The notes: a model not told the origin generated them from the letters alone. A stretch of 62,900 nucleotides of DNA from Bacteroidaceae bacterium (GCA_017381015.1 JAFOCV010000091.1:1-62900); one strand, 5' to 3'; numbered from the stretch's first letter, positions 42,439 to 51,163 are shown. Made by a program: numbers and translations.

Positions 42439-42471
42439 AACGTATTCCTCCTAAAGGGATACGTTTTTTTT
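42439..42471 (+). terminator. terminator after the 432-residue gene
   Basis: AACGTATTCC pairs with GGGATACGTT (one G-T pair) and is followed by eight T. The rest of 42364-42654 has an AT-rich stretch near 42515-42540 and an ATATATATATA run near 42583 but no clear promoter. Confidence 0.88.
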
Positions 42472-42654
42472 GTGCTACACACAATAACATAAAACAGCAC
42501 ATTTAGGAATAACGAATTATTTTTTTGAATATTTGTACTGCGAATTCAAACCACGTGTACTTCTCCACACACCAGCGCGCTAATATATATATACGGTATG
42601 TGAGGTACAGGGCGAGAGGAAGCGAATTGTCTAACAACTAAAAAGAATTAAAAG

Positions 42655-42984
42655 ATGAAAATAATTCTAATAGTAGTGGCACAGTCTGCGATAGCAAATG
42701 TGCCAAGTAGTAAATCTGTAGGTGGTAGCGCACGAATGTGTATGCTCAAGCTAAAGGAGCTAGGCACGGAGTATGCTCCATCCTACGCAGTGAAGTTGTT
42801 CCCACCATGGAGCAACCAGCAATACCAACCAGGCGAGCTAGTGGCTGTGTCACTACGCTTCAAGGCAACAGAGAACCCCTCCACTGGTCAGATGTACCAA
42901 GATGTCATCGCAGAGGAGATAGTTAAAATTAATAACAATATAAACACAAAAGCATATGACGAAAAATTGGAGTCTCATTTCTAA
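42655..42984 (+). CDS. small beta-rich protein, candidate OB-fold
   Basis: 109 residues. The pattern ARMCMLKLKELGTEYAPSYAV, LFPPWSNQQYQPGELVAVSLRF and YQDVIAEEIVKI alternates hydrophobic positions as in a five-stranded barrel and recalls PriB or SSB-like single-strand binding proteins, though I cannot identify the family. It precedes the primase-like gene by two genes, which would suit such a role. The last 29 bp overlap the next gene in another frame. Confidence 0.55.
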   Translation: MKIILIVVAQSAIANVPSSKSVGGSARMCMLKLKELGTEYAPSYAVKLFPPWSNQQYQPGELVAVSLRFKATENPSTGQMYQDVIAEEIVKINNNINTKAYDEKLESHF

Positions 42985-43384
42985 TCTAGTGGAAGAAGGT
43001 CTCGTGTTTAATGAGGAGCTACATGCTTCCCTACAATGTATCAAGGAAGCGATAGAGAAAGAACCTGGTAGAACAGGTAAGAAGAAGGTTGTAAGCGAAA
43101 AGCTGTTAAGTGACAAAATGGATTTCAAGAGAGAGCAGATGTCCAGTGGAACGTTCAGAGTATTGGCTAAGCCCAATCTTGAGTATCCTATGTATGAATA
43201 CCACCAGCACCTGGCCAGCGCACTACTGTCTACGTACTTTGATTTAATGCAACTCAAGATAGAGCATGACAAGCGAAATGAGTCATTGTTCTATGAGCAA
43301 GAGTGCGATGAAGTAAAGAAGCTCCTTGATAGCAAATTCTTTGAATACGTATTGAAAAGTTGCTATTCCTCTACTCCAAACTAA
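42956..43384 (+). CDS. unknown accessory protein, 142 residues
   Basis: Not recognised. Helical, with a Lys-rich segment EPGRTGKKKVVSEKLLSDKM near 36-55 and an aromatic stretch YPMYEYHQHLASALLSTYFDL near 77-97. No signal peptide. It begins 29 bp inside the end of the previous gene, so the two are probably translated in tandem from one mRNA. Confidence 0.65.
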   Translation: MTKNWSLISNLVEEGLVFNEELHASLQCIKEAIEKEPGRTGKKKVVSEKLLSDKMDFKREQMSSGTFRVLAKPNLEYPMYEYHQHLASALLSTYFDLMQLKIEHDKRNESLFYEQECDEVKKLLDSKFFEYVLKSCYSSTPN

Positions 43385-43395
43385 TTACCTCTTTC

Positions 43396-43436
43396 GTAGA
43401 AGCCCACTCGCTCACCACATGGGGTGGTGCTTCTAC
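43396..43436 (+). promoter_or_regulatory. hairpin in the leader of the primase-like gene
   Basis: GTAGAAG/CTTCTAC (43396-43402, 43430-43436) enclose a CACCAC/GTGGTG stem. No T run follows. It lies 53 bp before the start codon and may regulate the downstream gene or protect an mRNA end. Confidence 0.5.
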
Positions 43437-43488
43437 CCTCAATCACAAAGAATAATCAAAACTCAATGATATTAAAAAGTATTAAATT

Positions 43489-45900
43489 ATGACTAATGTA
43501 AATTTTGAAACAACAAACGCTGACATGACTAAGGTAATCGACACAGCTATTGAGAAGGCCATCAATGCTCCCTTCCTGTCGTATGTAAACAACGTAAGCG
43601 ATACCGAGCCTAAGCCTCTGGATATCGAGGTACTCAACCGAATACTGGATGCCAAGGCTACACGAATGCTTGTAGACAACTACCGAGCTTCGGGCGACGA
43701 GAACTCTAAAAAGGCACTCAGCGCCGTAATCTTCAACGGACTATATTCACCAGAGCTTGCCAAGGCATATGTGAACGAGGTGGCTAAGCAGGGTGAAAAC
43801 AGGCACACGTGCCGAGATGCAGAATGCTTCACGCCATCAGACCTCATCGGTCTGGACATCGACCCATGCGAAGGGTGCAATATGACGGCAAGGGAGCAGT
43901 ACTTCATCACTTGCGAGAGAATCAAGTCTGCCTTTGGAATAATGCCCGACCAAATCATTGCCATGGCATACGCCACCCCCACAGCACCAGGATGGCGCTT
44001 GGTAGTAAAACGTACAGCAGGACTTACCATCGAACAGGAGCAAGAACGATGGAATACCATTCTGCCATTTCCATGCGATTCTAAATGCAAGAACCTCAAC
44101 CGTCTCTACTTCCTGACCTCACGCAATGACCTCTTCTGTCTGAACACAGACCTACTATTCGATCAGGAGAAGAGCGCAGAGATGGATAGTGGAATCTCTG
44201 GGCAAGCTACTGCTGAATCACAGGATATAAAGCAAGATGCCGAGCCTACACCTCAACCGATTACAGACGATTACAAGGTTCCCGAATCCTATCAGAATAC
44301 CTATGGCACTATCACCGATGAGGCTCTGTTGGAGGATATCGTCAACGAGCTAGAGCATTGTGTTGGCGGTGGTGCTGCCAAGAGTGGTAACCGTAACGAA
44401 CAGGTGTTCAAGATGACTGCCCTAATGCGACACCTTGTGGGGCCTAACGTGGCTATATTGCAGAGGCTAGTACCTACCTATGGACTCTCTCAGACAGAGC
44501 ATCTCCGTACCATCAACAACGCTCTGAAGGCCAAGATGCTACCCTATATCCCTAGCGACCTACAGCGTGCCATAGAACGAGCTACCAACAAGGCTAACCA
44601 TGCCTCTAGCGCACCAGAGACCAACGAGACCTTGCCACCTAGCATGCCTGCAGTCTTGCCTCCTGCCATTGCTCATCTAGTAAGCGTTATTCCCGAAAAA
44701 GGACGCCCAGCCGCAGCCATCAGCTCCTTTGCAGCATGGCGCATTCACCTGCACGAGGTCAGTTTTCACTATATCGATAATCAGTGTCAAGAGCCTTGCT
44801 TCTTCAATATCACCAATGCCACCCAATCCGAGGGCAAAACGGCTACTCGTATGCCTTGCGAGTGCATCCTAGAGTCCATCAGCATAGAAGACGACAAGAA
44901 CCGTGAGGCAGAAGGACAATGGCGTGAAGAGTGTTCTTGTCGAGGCGCAAGCAAGGACAAACCCAAGGCTCCCTCGCTACCCATTCGTATAGTAGAGGCC
45001 AATATGACAGACCCTGCCTTTGTCAAACGTGCCATGGATGCTCAGGGATACTCGCTCTATACCTATGCCGAGGAGTTGGAAAAATTGCAACGCCTCAATG
45101 GTCTCTCCGAGATAATGCGTTCCGCTTACGATGGAGCACGCTATGGTCAGGAGCGCGTATCAGCTACGGCAGTATCATTGGTTGTACCCAAATTACGTTG
45201 GAGCTTCAATGTGAGCACCACACCAGCTACGGCACGCAGGGTATTCAAAAATGAATTCCACAACGGTACCATTACCCGCGCAACGATAGCTACGCTGATG
45301 GTTGACGAGAATGATTTTGGCGACGAGATGCCTGTCTATGGCAACTTTGACGATGAGTACAAGAAAGGACTTGCTCCCTATATCGAGAATCTCCGTTCTG
45401 CTACAGGTACCATATATTGCGCCGAAGCAGAAGAATGGGCTGAGCGTGAACGTCTTCGTCAGATAGACACCCTGCGCAAGAAGGATATGAAGTACATGGT
45501 CCCCTTTATGAAACGCTCTCTACAGATTGGATTCTGGCGTGCCGTCATGCTCTACATCATGAATGGCAACCAATGGAGCAAGGAGATAGAAGACTTTGCC
45601 ACATGGAGCATAGATTATGACCTATGGTGCAAGTTATACTACTTTGGAGACCTGATTGAAAGCAGTGTAGGTGCTACGCCCGACAACACACGCTACAATA
45701 CCTTCCTGCTACCTCTTCTACCCATGGAGTTCACACGCGAACAGGCACGTAATATGCGCAGAGATGCAGGTCGTTCCACCAGTAGCAAGGATGTACGCAA
45801 TATGCTCTCACAATGGATGTACCGTGGCTTCATACGTTTCGACAAAGAGCGTAACATGTATGTCAAGACTTCAACGGAGAAGAATGCATCACAACTTTAG
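43489..45900 (+). CDS. VirE_N / DUF3987 primase-helicase-like protein
   Basis: 803 residues. Residues 1-235 resemble the BT4734-like N-terminal (VirE_N) domain: LIGLDIDPCEGC at 119-130 has a D-x-D pair (D123, D125) like motif I of archaeo-eukaryotic primases, and NRLYFLTSRNDLFCLN follows near 204-219. Residues about 236-385 are a linker and helical domain. About 390-803 match DUF3987, with a degenerate P-loop NATQSEGKT near 443-451. Proteins of this plan occur in Bacteroidales mobile and accessory loci and are inferred to synthesise primers and unwind DNA. Residues 257-264 (PITDDYKV) are encoded by a 25-nt exact copy of the origin-like repeat at 40775. DUF4248 follows 27 bp later. Confidence 0.75.
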   Translation: MTNVNFETTNADMTKVIDTAIEKAINAPFLSYVNNVSDTEPKPLDIEVLNRILDAKATRMLVDNYRASGDENSKKALSAVIFNGLYSPELAKAYVNEVAKQGENRHTCRDAECFTPSDLIGLDIDPCEGCNMTAREQYFITCERIKSAFGIMPDQIIAMAYATPTAPGWRLVVKRTAGLTIEQEQERWNTILPFPCDSKCKNLNRLYFLTSRNDLFCLNTDLLFDQEKSAEMDSGISGQATAESQDIKQDAEPTPQPITDDYKVPESYQNTYGTITDEALLEDIVNELEHCVGGGAAKSGNRNEQVFKMTALMRHLVGPNVAILQRLVPTYGLSQTEHLRTINNALKAKMLPYIPSDLQRAIERATNKANHASSAPETNETLPPSMPAVLPPAIAHLVSVIPEKGRPAAAISSFAAWRIHLHEVSFHYIDNQCQEPCFFNITNATQSEGKTATRMPCECILESISIEDDKNREAEGQWREECSCRGASKDKPKAPSLPIRIVEANMTDPAFVKRAMDAQGYSLYTYAEELEKLQRLNGLSEIMRSAYDGARYGQERVSATAVSLVVPKLRWSFNVSTTPATARRVFKNEFHNGTITRATIATLMVDENDFGDEMPVYGNFDDEYKKGLAPYIENLRSATGTIYCAEAEEWAERERLRQIDTLRKKDMKYMVPFMKRSLQIGFWRAVMLYIMNGNQWSKEIEDFATWSIDYDLWCKLYYFGDLIESSVGATPDNTRYNTFLLPLLPMEFTREQARNMRRDAGRSTSSKDVRNMLSQWMYRGFIRFDKERNMYVKTSTEKNASQL

Positions 45901-45927
45901 TAACGTACCCTTCACACCAAGACAAGC

Positions 45928-46185
45928 ATGAGCATAGCATCACCCAACAAGAAAGGCAGGGCGCGCAAGCGCCTCCTTTCACGCTCTAAGTTCCAATTTG
46001 GCAACCTCGCCATGCGCTATTACCCAGGCCGTGGATACAAGCGAGCCGTTCACCTCTTCCGCCAGGAACTAGAACACACTCGTGGACTACTTGAAGCCTT
46101 GCAGGATGTAGATTATCGTCCGCAGCAGCGCACATTAAACAAACGACAGTTGGAAGTAATCCAAGACTTCCTAGGCGAGCCTTAG
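45928..46185 (+). CDS. DUF4248-family small protein
   Basis: 85 residues. The core NLAMRYYPGRGYKRAVHLFRQELEH and the ending TLNKRQLEVIQDFLGEP match the DUF4248 pattern (LAxxYxP, a basic helix, and a terminal GEP). The family is small, basic at the N-terminus here (KKGRARKRLLSRSK) and usually lies next to DUF3987 proteins, as here. Probably DNA-binding or a partner of the primase-like protein; this is inference. Confidence 0.75.
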   Translation: MSIASPNKKGRARKRLLSRSKFQFGNLAMRYYPGRGYKRAVHLFRQELEHTRGLLEALQDVDYRPQQRTLNKRQLEVIQDFLGEP

Positions 46186-46242
46186 ACTCGATGAGCGACG
46201 GAGTCAATAGCGATTGAGCACCCATACATTACCTACAAGAAA

Positions 46243-46274
46243 TCCGCAGTACCTCTCCATCGGGGTGCTGCGGA
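46243..46274 (-). terminator. hairpin between convergent genes
   Basis: TCCGCAG-ACC/GGT-CTGCGGA stem. On the minus strand it is followed by TTTCTTG, fitting an end signal for the lipoprotein gene; it may also serve the DUF4248 transcript. Confidence 0.65.
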
Positions 46275-46301
46275 CTCGTGTATCTTTACTTCAAAGCAAA
46301 A

Positions 46302-47099
46302 CTAGTTTCCAGACTCCATCTTAGGGATATCAAAAGAGTTAGTCATGCCATTGTATTGATAGTAATAATATTTACCCTTCTCGTATGTTTCTGAGCCAGT
46401 AAATAGCTTTATATTATTATCGTCTGCCTGATTAACAACGAAAGAATAATAGTAAGTCTTACTGATTTGATAGGCATAGGCATAGGCTTTTCCATTCATG
46501 AATACCCAATGACAATTATCATCTTTTGCAAGTGTTTTGGAGTAATTATTGGTAAAAGCACGACCTGAATCATCGCCTAGTTCAATAGACTCTGTGTTTG
46601 CGGTATCAAACAACAAAAGATATGAGTCATAATTTGCTTTCAATGTAAGTTTTGTCATGTCTTTGGTAACACTTACAACCTCATCAAATGCCATGAATAC
46701 AGTATCCGAAGGATAATAAAAATCAAAATTACCAACTGATTCTATTTGCATTTCTGAAGGATGAGAATATCCTGATACCTTATATGTACCTTCGGGTAAA
46801 ACTATTCCGTCCTTCGAGTTCCATGCTGATTTTTTATTCAAGATAACCTCGTTTGTTTCTGTGTTTGTAAAAGTCAGAACATAATTTTGAGGCGTAAGCT
46901 TCTTTGTCTTTATATACTTATCGTAGAAATTATTATAAGTATCTTCACCCACTCCTCTAGACATACTACCACTATCAACGAGGGTATAATCTAATGTTAG
47001 CTTAACATCCTGTGGTTTGTAAATCTCTTCGTCGCTTGAGCAAGAAAAGAAAGTTAGCCCCGATGCCATAATAAGCACCATAGAAAATAACTTTTTCAT
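46302..47099 (-). CDS. lipoprotein, DUF4493-like in style
   Basis: 265 residues from MKKLFSMVLIMASG at 47099; the longer ORF start is in the leader. Lipobox TFFSC (C21). The mature part is beta-rich with an early Ser/Arg stretch and the phrase IVLPEGTYKVSGYSHPS near 102-118, which recalls Bacteroidales DUF4493-type surface lipoproteins. No enzymatic motif. Base composition is AT-rich compared with the neighbours. Confidence 0.75.
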   Translation of the reverse strand: MKKLFSMVLIMASGLTFFSCSSDEEIYKPQDVKLTLDYTLVDSGSMSRGVGEDTYNNFYDKYIKTKKLTPQNYVLTFTNTETNEVILNKKSAWNSKDGIVLPEGTYKVSGYSHPSEMQIESVGNFDFYYPSDTVFMAFDEVVSVTKDMTKLTLKANYDSYLLLFDTANTESIELGDDSGRAFTNNYSKTLAKDDNCHWVFMNGKAYAYAYQISKTYYYSFVVNQADDNNIKLFTGSETYEKGKYYYYQYNGMTNSFDIPKMESGN

Positions 47100-47553
47100 A
47101 TTATTATATTTTTCCGCCTCCCAATCCCCAGAGAAAGCCATTAGAGTATACAATAAAGGTGTGGGAACTCTATTTACTTTATCCGACGTTCAGGTCTTCG
47201 CACTACCTTTGGAATGGATAAAGCAATAGCCCACACCAAAGGTTATGTAAGGAGCCAATAATGGCTGTACATACCAAAGATGTGATGCCATTGCTATCAT
47301 CTTCATTCCGTTATCAAAGTTGCGAAGTTTGAACATCGAAGATAATTTCAATAACACCTTTTTAATAAAGTCATTCTTTTACTGCCGCTGCAATGCCGAA
47401 CGATACCGCAAAGATATTAAAACTTTTTCAATTCTACCCTAAGAAAATAAAAAATCTGTATGCCCAACGGAAATAGTTGCACAATACTAGCGATGAGCCA
47501 AAAAATCATTAGGCTCTGGTGCTTTGGTAAGTCTGAGGCGTTTAGTATCTATA
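47100..47553. other. 454-bp gene-free stretch
   Basis: Holds an inverted GGTGTGGG/CCCACACC pair (near 47158 and 47235) and an isolated TACCTTTG at 47204-47211 on the plus strand without a proper -33 element or downstream gene. Otherwise I see nothing. Confidence 0.5.
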
Positions 47554-47598
47554 CAAAAAAAGAGTCCCTCGCAAACCAATTGGCTTAACAAGGGACTC
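47554..47598 (-). terminator. terminator of tRNA-His
   Basis: On the minus strand GAGTCCCT/AGGGACTC, loop about 21 nt, then TTTTTTTG. Confidence 0.88.
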
Positions 47599-47611
47599 AG
47601 GAGGGAGGGAG

Positions 47612-47686
47612 GGTGACTAGTGGGATTCGAACCCACGACATTCAGAACCACAATCTGACGCTCTAACCGACTGAACTATAGTCACC
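47612..47686 (-). tRNA. tRNA-His(GTG)
   Basis: Cloverleaf with acceptor GTGACTA/TAGTCAC plus the extra G(-1) opposite C73 that marks tRNA-His, anticodon loop TTGTGGT (anticodon GTG), and T arm GTGGG-TTCGAAT-CCCAC. The 3' CCA is not encoded. Confidence 0.97.
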
Positions 47687-47737
47687 ATCTTTGTTAGAAT
47701 TACTTCCAGTTGGCTTGTTGCTTCCTGAAAGCGATTG

Positions 47738-47769
47738 CAAAGGTATGGCTTTTATTTGATACTGCCAAA
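47738..47769 (-). promoter_or_regulatory. promoter of tRNA-His
   Basis: On the minus strand TTTG (47769-47766) and TACCTTTG (47745-47738), same spacing as the other tRNA promoters. Confidence 0.85.
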
Positions 47770-47862
47770 TGTTTTGCCTACTTTTTGCGTATTTTAGTGT
47801 TATTTTCTAACAAAATCATTGTTTGCCACCCCAAAACGTGGGTGTATGGGGTGCAAGATATG

Positions 47863-48741
47863 TTATAGTTTTGCAAATTGCTTGTATGCCTGGAGGGTGT
47901 TTAGCATAAGCATGCAGATGGTCATTGGTCCTACGCCGCCAGGAACGGGTGTGATGGCAGAGCATAGGGGAGAGACTGCATTGAAGTCTACATCGCCTTG
48001 CAGACGGAAACCGTTGGCACGTGTGGCATCGGGCACTCTGGTGGTACCTACGTCGATGACTACGGCTCCGGGCTTGACCATATCGGCGGTAACGAAGGCA
48101 GGGCTACCGATGGCTGCAATGAGGATGTCTGCCTGGCGGCATTCCTCGGCCAGGTTCTCGGAATGAGAGTGTAGCACGGTAACGGTAGAGTCGCCATATT
48201 GCTTCTGCATCATGAGGGATGCCATTGGTTTGCCTACGATATTTGAGCGACCGAGGATGGCTACTTTCTTGCCCTTGGTGGGGATGTTGTAGCGCTGCAA
48301 TAGGGTGAGGATGCCCAAGGGAGTGGCCGAGATGAAGGCTGGAAGACCGATGGACATACGACCTACGTTGACGGGATGGAAACCATCTACGTCTTTCTCT
48401 GGCAGGATGGCTTCGGTGACCTTCTGCTCGTCGATGTGCTTGGGCAGAGGCAGCTGAACGATGAATCCGTCAATAGCGGGATTGTTGTTCAGTTGGTCCA
48501 CCACGTTGAGCAGTTCTTCCTCGGTGATAGTGTCTTCAAACTTGAGCAAAGTGCTCTCGAAACCGCATGCCTCGCAAGCAAGTACCTTGTTGCGGACGTA
48601 TGTTTCGCTACCGCCATCGTGGCCCACAAGTACTGCTGCCAAGTGGGGAGCGCGTGCGCCAGAGGCTACGATGTGCTCTACTTCGGCCTTGATTTCGGCC
48701 TTGATTTGAGCAGCTGTTGCCTTTCCATCAATTATCTGCAT
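47863..48741 (-). CDS. folD: methylenetetrahydrofolate dehydrogenase/cyclohydrolase
   Basis: 292 residues, full length. Interconverts 5,10-methylene-THF and 10-formyl-THF; methylene-THF is the product of the glycine cleavage system encoded at the other end of the window. Marks: [15 protein letters not shown] near 56 (the catalytic Y-x3-K), [13 protein letters not shown] near 94, [16 protein letters not shown] near 115, and the NADP-binding [19 protein letters not shown] near 159. Its start lies 65 bp from the ffh stop, same strand. Confidence 0.96.
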   Translation of the reverse strand: MQIIDGKATAAQIKAEIKAEVEHIVASGARAPHLAAVLVGHDGGSETYVRNKVLACEACGFESTLLKFEDTITEEELLNVVDQLNNNPAIDGFIVQLPLPKHIDEQKVTEAILPEKDVDGFHPVNVGRMSIGLPAFISATPLGILTLLQRYNIPTKGKKVAILGRSNIVGKPMASLMMQKQYGDSTVTVLHSHSENLAEECRQADILIAAIGSPAFVTADMVKPGAVVIDVGTTRVPDATRANGFRLQGDVDFNAVSPLCSAITPVPGGVGPMTICMLMLNTLQAYKQFAKL

Positions 48742-48806
48742 ATTCTTGTTTATGAAGATTTATAGATGATTCTATTGTTGTTGTAATTAGGGATAGGGGA
48801 GAGATA

Positions 48807-50147
48807 TTACATCTTGCCCTTCATCATTGATGCCATCTGAGCCATCTTGGACTTGTCGGTCATCATCTTCATCATCTTGCGGGTCTGGTCGAACTGCTTG
48901 ATGAGACGATTCACCTGCTGAAGGTCTACACCAGCACCCTTGGCAATACGATGGCGGCGAGAGGTGTTGAGACACTCGGGATGCTCGCGCTCGTAGGGGG
49001 TCATACTCTGGATGATGGCTTCGATGCTCTTGAAGGCATTGTCATCAATCTCTACGTCCTTGAGAGCCTTGCCCACACCGGGAATCATGCTGGCCAGGTC
49101 CTTGAGGTTGCCCATCTTCTTGATTTGCTGAATCTGATTGTAGAAGTCGGAGAAGTCGAACTTGTTCTTGCGAATCTTGGCTTCCAGCTTCTTGGCTTCT
49201 TCCTCGTCAAACTGTTCCTGTGCACGCTCTACCAACGATACGATATCACCCATGCCCAAGATGCGGTCTGCCATACGAGAGGGGTGGAAGGGGTCTATGG
49301 CTTCCATCTTTTCGCCAGTACCAACAAACTTGATGGGCTTATTGACAACGGTGCGGATGGAGAGTGCAGCACCACCACGGGTGTCACCGTCCAACTTGGT
49401 GAGAATCACACCGGTGTAGTCCAGTCTGTCGTTGAATTCCTTGGCAGTATTAACGGCATCCTGACCGGTCATGGCATCCACCACGAAGAGGATTTCGTGA
49501 GGATTGATGGCATCCTTGATGTCAGAAATCTGTTGCATCAACTCCTCATCGATAGCCAAACGACCAGCGGTATCCACGATGACTACGTCGTATGCCTTTG
49601 ACTTGGCCTCGCGAATGGCATTGACGGCTACCTGTACGGGGTCGGTGGCACCTTCTTCTATATATACGGGTACGCCTACCTGTTCGCCCAATACGCGCAA
49701 CTGCTCCATGGCAGCAGGACGGAAGGTATCACATGCAGCCAAGAGAGGAGACTTGTGCTTCTTCTCCTTGAGTAGCTTGGCAAGCTTACCACTCATGGTG
49801 GTCTTACCAGAACCGTTCAAACCAGCCATCAGGATGATGGAGGGTTCGCCAGTGCGACCGGGTAGGTTGATTTCGGCTGTTTCGCCACCCATCAGCTCTG
49901 CCAACTCGTCGTGCACAATCTTTACCATCAATTGCTGAGGCTTGACGGCGGTGAGCACGTCCTGGCCAAGGGCCTTCTTCTTGACGGTGTCGGTGAAGGT
50001 CTTTGCTACCTTGTAGTTGACGTCGGCATCAAGTAGTGCGCGGCGTACGTCTTTGAGGGTTTCGGCTACGTTGATTTCAGTAATCTTGCCTTCACCTTTT
50101 AGTATTTTCCATGAACGTTCCAGACGTTCTGAGAGATTTTCAAACAT
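48807..50147 (-). CDS. ffh: signal recognition particle protein Ffh
   Basis: 446 residues. N domain 1-90; G domain with GLNGSGKTTMSGKLA near 108 (G1), DTFRPAAMEQLR near 139, DTAGRLAIDEELMQQI near 190, TKLDGDTRGGAALSI near 247; Met-rich M domain (about 300-446) ending KMMTDKSKMAQMASMMKGKM. Binds signal peptides and 4.5S RNA to target membrane proteins. No 4.5S RNA gene was recognised in the window. Confidence 0.97.
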   Translation of the reverse strand: MFENLSERLERSWKILKGEGKITEINVAETLKDVRRALLDADVNYKVAKTFTDTVKKKALGQDVLTAVKPQQLMVKIVHDELAELMGGETAEINLPGRTGEPSIILMAGLNGSGKTTMSGKLAKLLKEKKHKSPLLAACDTFRPAAMEQLRVLGEQVGVPVYIEEGATDPVQVAVNAIREAKSKAYDVVIVDTAGRLAIDEELMQQISDIKDAINPHEILFVVDAMTGQDAVNTAKEFNDRLDYTGVILTKLDGDTRGGAALSIRTVVNKPIKFVGTGEKMEAIDPFHPSRMADRILGMGDIVSLVERAQEQFDEEEAKKLEAKIRKNKFDFSDFYNQIQQIKKMGNLKDLASMIPGVGKALKDVEIDDNAFKSIEAIIQSMTPYEREHPECLNTSRRHRIAKGAGVDLQQVNRLIKQFDQTRKMMKMMTDKSKMAQMASMMKGKM

Positions 50148-50181
50148 ATATTTTCTTTTTTTTAGTTTTTTACTTTTTTTC

Positions 50182-50280
50182 TAGGATATCCTAGGGAGTT
50201 CTAGGAAGACCTAGGAGGGGGAGAGCTAGAGATTCTAGAAATTCTAGAGGTTCTAGATATTCTAGGGGGCTGGAGAGCTA
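50182..50280. repeat. CTAG array, about 10-bp period
   Basis: About ten CTAG cores (TTCTAGGATA, TCCTAGGGAG, TTCTAGAAAT and similar) fill the gap between the ffh start and the YqiA-like stop. The last copy, GCTAGGGG, includes the stop codon of that gene. Confidence 0.82.
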
Positions 50281-50868
50281 GGGGATACCCAGTATCTTTT
50301 CTGCCAGGGGGATGACCACTTTGCCAAGGACGACTCCGTTGAGGTAATGCTCGCCTTCGAAGAGTGACATCTGGGCGGTGCCATAGTGCTTACGGAAATC
50401 CGGTTGACAATTGACGTTCTTGTCCTTGGTACCAAACAATCCCCATACGAGGCTTTTCTCCTCGGGTGTGATGCCATCAAAGCTATGCTTTTCCACCTCC
50501 TTGAACTCGGAAATCATCTGCTTGTCTATCTTGAAGTCACGTGCACCATCTTCGCGCTTGTTGCGAAACTCGTGACGACCAAGGCCACGGAAGGTGAGCA
50601 GCTTGGCCATGTGGAAGGAAGGGTTGACCAGAATGCGAGGCACACCACGAAGTTGCTCGGCATACATGGCGCCCATGGATGTGGCAACGATGAGAGAGGG
50701 TTGGTGCTCAGCGATATAGTCGCGAAGGAATTGTATGGCACGAAGCGGTTCTACGGGTACGTCGGGGCTGAGCACTTGTATCCCCTTGGGATAAAAGTGA
50801 TTGCGCAACTGAGTAGCACTACCAGTGCTTCCTGCCGATGCAAAGCCATGTATGTACACTATCTTCAT
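50278..50868 (-). CDS. YqiA/YcfP-like alpha/beta hydrolase
   Basis: 196 residues. IYIHGFASAGSTGSA-like start (VYIHGFASAGS, 4-14), the nucleophile elbow VATSMGAMYA near 62-71 (Ser in TSMG in place of GxSxG), and a His in EGEHYLNG near 173. Family members are small esterases with unclear substrates. Transcribed toward ffh; the C-terminus ends inside the CTAG array. Confidence 0.85.
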   Translation of the reverse strand: MKIVYIHGFASAGSTGSATQLRNHFYPKGIQVLSPDVPVEPLRAIQFLRDYIAEHQPSLIVATSMGAMYAEQLRGVPRILVNPSFHMAKLLTFRGLGRHEFRNKREDGARDFKIDKQMISEFKEVEKHSFDGITPEEKSLVWGLFGTKDKNVNCQPDFRKHYGTAQMSLFEGEHYLNGVVLGKVVIPLAEKILGIP

Positions 50869-50891
50869 ACGTGCGTGCGTTATAAGTACCT

Positions 50892-50937
50892 AAAAAAGAA
50901 TTCCCCAGCAAAGAAATTTCTTTAACCAGGGAATTCC
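50892..50937 (-). terminator. terminator of tRNA-fMet
   Basis: On the minus strand GAATTCCCTGG and CTGGGGAATTC make a long stem, followed by TTTTTT. Confidence 0.9.
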
Positions 50938-50952
50938 ACCACCACTTCAAGG

Positions 50953-51025
50953 TTGCGGGGGTCCGACTCGAACGGGCGACCTCCAGGTTATGAGCCTGGC
51001 GAGCTACCAACTGCTCCACCCCGCG
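50953..51025 (-). tRNA. initiator tRNA-Met(CAT)
   Basis: Acceptor CGCGGGG/CCCCGCA leaves position 1-72 as C-A, the mark of bacterial initiator tRNA. D arm GAGC/GCTC, anticodon loop CTCATAA (CAT). The anticodon stem is CCAGG/CCTGG, so the usual three G-C pairs near the loop are only two (A29-T41), and the T stem GCCCG/CGGAC contains one C-A mismatch. CCA is not fully encoded (AACCT follows). Confidence 0.93.
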
Positions 51026-51074
51026 ATATTGTTATTTCGTTAGCTAAACAGGCGTTGTTCCCCGTTTGCGAGTG

Positions 51075-51106
51075 CAAAGGTATAGCTTTTCTGAATTACC
51101 ACCAAA
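51075..51106 (-). promoter_or_regulatory. promoter of tRNA-fMet
   Basis: On the minus strand TTTG (51106-51103) and TACCTTTG (51082-51075), same module as at the other two tRNA genes. Confidence 0.85.
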
Positions 51107-51131
51107 CATTTCTACAAAAAAATGCAAAAAA

Positions 51132-51163
51132 ATTGTTTATCTGCCAAAATAATCATATCTTTG
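51132..51163 (+). promoter_or_regulatory. promoter of the TetR-type gene
   Basis: ATTG (51132-51135) and TATCTTTG (51156-51163), standard spacing; back to back with the tRNA-fMet promoter. Confidence 0.7.

Noticed and set aside
39402..46185. Prophage or integrative element
   Set aside because: No integrase, relaxase, terminase, capsid or tRNA-attachment duplication is visible, so I call it only an accessory module.
47204..47211. TACCTTTG as a promoter in the 47.1-47.5 kb spacer
   Set aside because: No proper -33 element at the right distance, and no gene or terminator downstream.
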